A model generated the notes under the pieces. That model saw nothing but the letters and a program-made list of their open reading frames with translations, made no database searches and was not told the origin of the DNA. DNA of 64,000 nucleotides from Paenibacillus sp. A3. Lineage in GTDB: Bacteria > Bacillota > Bacilli > Paenibacillales > NBRC-103111. A program made the position numbers and the translations under genes. The stretch covers positions 1 through 64,000 of the forward strand of contig NZ_JTHN01000068.1 of NCBI RefSeq assembly GCF_001399685.1, given 5' to 3'. Each line of letters begins with the position of its first letter. Within the stretch, counting starts at the first letter, position 1. Below, piece after piece: positions 61,336 through 64,000 of the stretch.

Positions 61336-62319
61336 TTACCGCAGCCTACGTACGCGTTCTTTGCGCAGCAAATAGACGAAATAGGGGGCGCCGATGATCG
61401 CGGTCATGATGCCGACCGGCACTTCCCGCGGGATCACGATAATGCGGCCAAGGCAGTCGCCGAGCAACATTAGGTCGGCCCCGATAAGCGCGGCGAGCGG
61501 AATGAGCCACTGATGCCGGCCGCCAACGAGGCTGCGGGCCATATGCGGTGCGATCAGCCCGATGAACCCGATGGCTCCGACCGCCGATACGGAAATCCCG
61601 GCGAGAGCAACCGCCAACAGCAGGAGCCAGAAGCGCTGACGAACGACGTTTAAGCCGAGGGAAGCGCTCGTCTCATCCCCCAATTGAAACACGTTCAGCT
61701 TCGCAAAGCTCCCCCAGGCGAGCGGCAGGAGCACGGCGATCCAAGGCAGGAGGGAAACGACCTCCCGCCAGCCGCGGCTCCACAGGCTGCCCGACATCCA
61801 CAGCAGCGCCATGTTGACGTTGGTCGGATGAGTCACGATCAAGTACTGGATGCCGGCCTGAAAGACGGCGCCGACGGCTACGCCGACCAGAGCCAGAGAC
61901 GCAGGGCTTAACGTCAATCTGCGGCTCAGCAGCATGAGGATGACAAAGGCCCCGATCGCTCCGGCGAAAGCCGCTGCCGGAATGACGTACCCCGGCGATT
62001 GGGGAAACAGGAAGATGACCGCCGCCGCCGACAATCCGGCTCCTTTCGTAATCCCGATTACGTCGGGACTGGCGAGCGGATTGCGGACCAAGCTTTGGAG
62101 GATGACGCCGCTGACCGCAAGCCCGAATCCTGCCAGAATGCCGACGATCACCCGCGGCAGCCGAACCTCATGAACGATAAAATAAAACGGGCCGTTTGCG
62201 GAAAGCAGGCTCGGTCCGATATCCCGCACGGGAACGGAGACGGCTCCGACCGCGATGGATACCACGGCTAACAGGATCATGATCAGCAATGCGGCGCCAA
62301 GAGCGATGCCTTTTCTCAT
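61336..62319 (-). CDS. FecCD-type iron-siderophore ABC permease
   Basis: 327 residues from ATG 62319 (MRKGIALGAALL). The frame extends to 62559 only by running antisense-like through the previous gene. BtuC/FecCD fold with LPRVIVGILAGFGLAVSGVI, SPDVIGITKGAGL, GAIGFIGLIAPHMARSLVG and IGAPYFVYLLRKER. Its start overlaps the stop of the upstream permease (ATGA). The two permeases form a heterodimeric channel. No ATPase gene follows within the operon. Confidence 0.9.
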   Translation of the reverse strand: MRKGIALGAALLIMILLAVVSIAVGAVSVPVRDIGPSLLSANGPFYFIVHEVRLPRVIVGILAGFGLAVSGVILQSLVRNPLASPDVIGITKGAGLSAAAVIFLFPQSPGYVIPAAAFAGAIGAFVILMLLSRRLTLSPASLALVGVAVGAVFQAGIQYLIVTHPTNVNMALLWMSGSLWSRGWREVVSLLPWIAVLLPLAWGSFAKLNVFQLGDETSASLGLNVVRQRFWLLLLAVALAGISVSAVGAIGFIGLIAPHMARSLVGGRHQWLIPLAALIGADLMLLGDCLGRIIVIPREVPVGIMTAIIGAPYFVYLLRKERVRRLR

Positions 62320-63338
62320 CGATGGGTCCCTCCTTTGCGCCGGGCCAAATAAACGAAGAACGGACCGCCGATCACCGCCGTGACGATGCCAACGGGGGAT
62401 TCGAACGGAAACGCGATCATGCGGCTGAGCAAGTCGGCATAGACGAGCAGCGAGCCGCCAAGCAGCGCGGTGAGCGGTACCAGAACGCCCAGACGGCTGC
62501 CGGCCAAGGCGCGGGCGATGTGGGGAACGATCAGGCAGACGAACCCGATCGGCCCGCATACCGCAACCGTCGATCCGGCCATGAGCAGGACGAGCAGCAC
62601 GGCGATGCCTCTGACGATCGCGACCCGTTGACCCAATCCGGCAGCAATTTCATCGTCGATCAGCAGCAGGCGGAAGGAAGGGATCATGACGGCAAGCAGC
62701 AGCAGACTGCCGAGGAAGAACGGCAGGATCATGCGCACCTCCGGCCATCCCGCCTGATTTACCGACCCGACGAGCCAGAAGATCATGCTCTCCGTCGAAT
62801 ACTGATTCAGGATAATCAGACCTTCCGTCAAGGACGCGAGCAGGAAATGAACCGTAATCCCCGCCAAAGCCAAGCGGACATACTGCTTATGCTCATTGCC
62901 GGTCAACGACCAGACCAGCAGCGCCCCGGCCGCCGCTCCTGCAAAAGCGAACAGCATCGAGCCCATAATCGACAGCTCCGAAACCGCCAGCAATCCGAAC
63001 ACGACGGCCAAGGACGCTCCGGCGTTAATGCCGAACACATGCGGAGACGCCAGCGGGTTTTTCGTGGCGAGCTGGGTCAGCAGCCCGGCCAACGCCAGCA
63101 GCATGCCTACGAGGCATGCCGTGAGCGTGCGGGGCAGGCGCAGCGTTTGGATATAAAGATGATTTTTGTCCTGGCCTTGATAGGTCAGCGCTTCATAGAG
63201 CGTGCGCCACGAGATTGAAGCCTGCCCCCATTTCAAGCTGAACACGAGTCCCGCGGCCAAGATGAGAATTGAAATGGAAAAAAGGAAGAGCAGAAACCGG
63301 GTCCGGCTCTGCTTCATAGGTTGGATAGTGCGATCCAT
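62316..63338 (-). CDS. FecCD-type iron-siderophore ABC permease
   Basis: 340 residues with about nine or ten helices: LRLPRTLTACLVGMLLALAG, ASPHVFGINAGASLAVV, GPIGFVCLIVPHIARALAGS and GGPFFVYLARRKG. It starts five bases after the binding-protein stop and is coupled to the second permease by a 4-base overlap. With the binding protein it forms an Fe3+-siderophore importer. Confidence 0.9.
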   Translation of the reverse strand: MDRTIQPMKQSRTRFLLFLFSISILILAAGLVFSLKWGQASISWRTLYEALTYQGQDKNHLYIQTLRLPRTLTACLVGMLLALAGLLTQLATKNPLASPHVFGINAGASLAVVFGLLAVSELSIMGSMLFAFAGAAAGALLVWSLTGNEHKQYVRLALAGITVHFLLASLTEGLIILNQYSTESMIFWLVGSVNQAGWPEVRMILPFFLGSLLLLAVMIPSFRLLLIDDEIAAGLGQRVAIVRGIAVLLVLLMAGSTVAVCGPIGFVCLIVPHIARALAGSRLGVLVPLTALLGGSLLVYADLLSRMIAFPFESPVGIVTAVIGGPFFVYLARRKGGTHR

Positions 63339-63343
63339 TCAAG

Positions 63344-64000
63344 TTATTCTCCCAATTGCTTCACGATATCTTCCGCGATTTTCTCCGATCCGAGCATGCC
63401 GCGGGACAGCGACCAGTCGCGTCGTTCCACCGTAAACACTTTGTTGCCTGCGACGGCGTCGATTTTTTTCCATAACGGGTTGCTTTCCCATTGATTCACG
63501 ATCGTCACTTTATCGGTAGGCATCAGGAACAGCACTTGCGGGTTCGTCTCGACAAGCTGCTCCAAGGTCAGCTGCGGATAGGCGGCGTCGTTTTTGACGG
63601 GATCGGTGAAGCCCAGCATTTTCACAATGGAGCCGGTGTAAGAATGGTCCGAGTGGGCGAAGAAGCCTTTCGGATTCACGACAGCCGGGAGTACGGTCGA
63701 TGTAGCGCGGCTGATTTTCTTCTTGGCCTGCTCCATTTTCGTCTGATGCTCCGACAGGCGCTTTTTCCCTTCCTCTTCCTTGCCGACGGCTTTGGCGGTG
63801 ATCATGTAGTTTTTCAGCATTTGGTCGTAATCGGCTTGAAAATCGTTCAGCACGAGAATCGGCGCAATGGCTTTCAGTTGGGTCAGCGCATTTTTGTGCT
63901 TGTTGATATCGACGATAATCAGGTCAGGCTTCAGCGAGCTGATCAATTCAATATTCGGCTCGTAGCGGGACCCGACGGAGGTATATTGTTTCAGCTGGCT
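63344..64000 (-). CDS. Iron-siderophore ABC substrate-binding protein (5' end outside window)
   Basis: The frame is open to the right edge (N-terminal lipoprotein signal not visible). The visible 218 residues are the second part of an FhuD/FecB-type binding protein: GSRYEPNIELISSLKPDLII, a long helix, NPQVLFLMPTDK and a C-terminal LGSEKIAEDIVKQLGE. It is first in a binding protein-permease-permease operon. Confidence 0.9.
   Translation of the reverse strand, partial: SQLKQYTSVGSRYEPNIELISSLKPDLIIVDINKHKNALTQLKAIAPILVLNDFQADYDQMLKNYMITAKAVGKEEEGKKRLSEHQTKMEQAKKKISRATSTVLPAVVNPKGFFAHSDHSYTGSIVKMLGFTDPVKNDAAYPQLTLEQLVETNPQVLFLMPTDKVTIVNQWESNPLWKKIDAVAGNKVFTVERRDWSLSRGMLGSEKIAEDIVKQLGE

Overview
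The window looks like chromosomal DNA of a Gram-positive endospore former of the Paenibacillaceae (Paenibacillus- or Cohnella-like). The evidence is an SLH-anchored surface protein at the left edge, Shine-Dalgarno sites of the AAGGAGG type before almost every gene, a Spo0E-type phosphatase, a ydaO-type c-di-AMP riboswitch and a Bacillus-like fructosamine (frl) cluster. The genus is inferred from gene content only. Most of the window is GC-rich. About 18.2-28.6 kb is visibly AT-richer and holds most of the unrecognised, secreted and decayed genes.

Layout. 0-8.5 kb: end of an Ig-repeat/SLH surface protein, a 1551-residue kinase-like/AAA/GAF/LuxR regulator and a membrane-anchored protein. 8.6-13.1 kb: an MBL hydrolase, then a MarR regulator with two matching operators, an ABC exporter and an MFS pump. 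13.1-17.2 kb: promoter, c-di-AMP riboswitch, attenuator and a KamA-family radical SAM gene, then a divergent EamA exporter/MocR regulator pair. 17.3-22.3 kb: SRPBCC genes, a decayed DoxX/ArsR operon with a duplicated operator, CapA, MFS and an ArsR-rhodanese regulator. 22.6-24.6 kb: an XRE/TPR-like regulator whose stop codon overlaps a 40-residue exported-peptide gene, followed by a Spo0E-like gene (a candidate RRNPP-type quorum-sensing module). 24.9-28.4 kb: secreted proteins of unknown function, a 2-TM protein with an apparent ATA start, and gene fragments. 28.6-33.6 kb: LLM flavin oxidoreductase, nitroreductase, rpiA, and an mhqP-mhqO-mhqD-like quinone/electrophile-response operon behind palindromic operators.

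33.7-48.2 kb is an expanded fructosamine (Amadori product) utilisation cluster: a frameshifted phosphofructokinase gene, frlO-N-M uptake genes, three frlC-like epimerases, two frlB-like deglycases, a HAD phosphatase with an ATT start, frlR, frlD and a truncated NhaC-type transporter. Seven copies of the palindrome TGGTATATACCA mark it as one regulon, presumably under FrlR. Import by FrlONM (with an ATPase encoded elsewhere), phosphorylation by FrlD and cleavage by FrlB would give glucose 6-phosphate plus an amine. FrlC would rescue C3 epimers.

48.2-64 kb: a DJ-1 fragment, hybrid-cluster protein with FNR-like boxes, LysE exporter, a 260-bp nested palindromic repeat, an alcohol dehydrogenase fragment, a duplicated-domain membrane protein, a cluster of four DnaA-box-like 9-mers, quinone oxidoreductase, LysR/ilvE, small genes, an oppB-oppA chimeric remnant, a YiaAB protein, an MGT-type glycosyltransferase, and an iron-siderophore ABC importer that runs off the right edge. 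No rRNA, tRNA, CRISPR array or intact insertion sequence was recognised.
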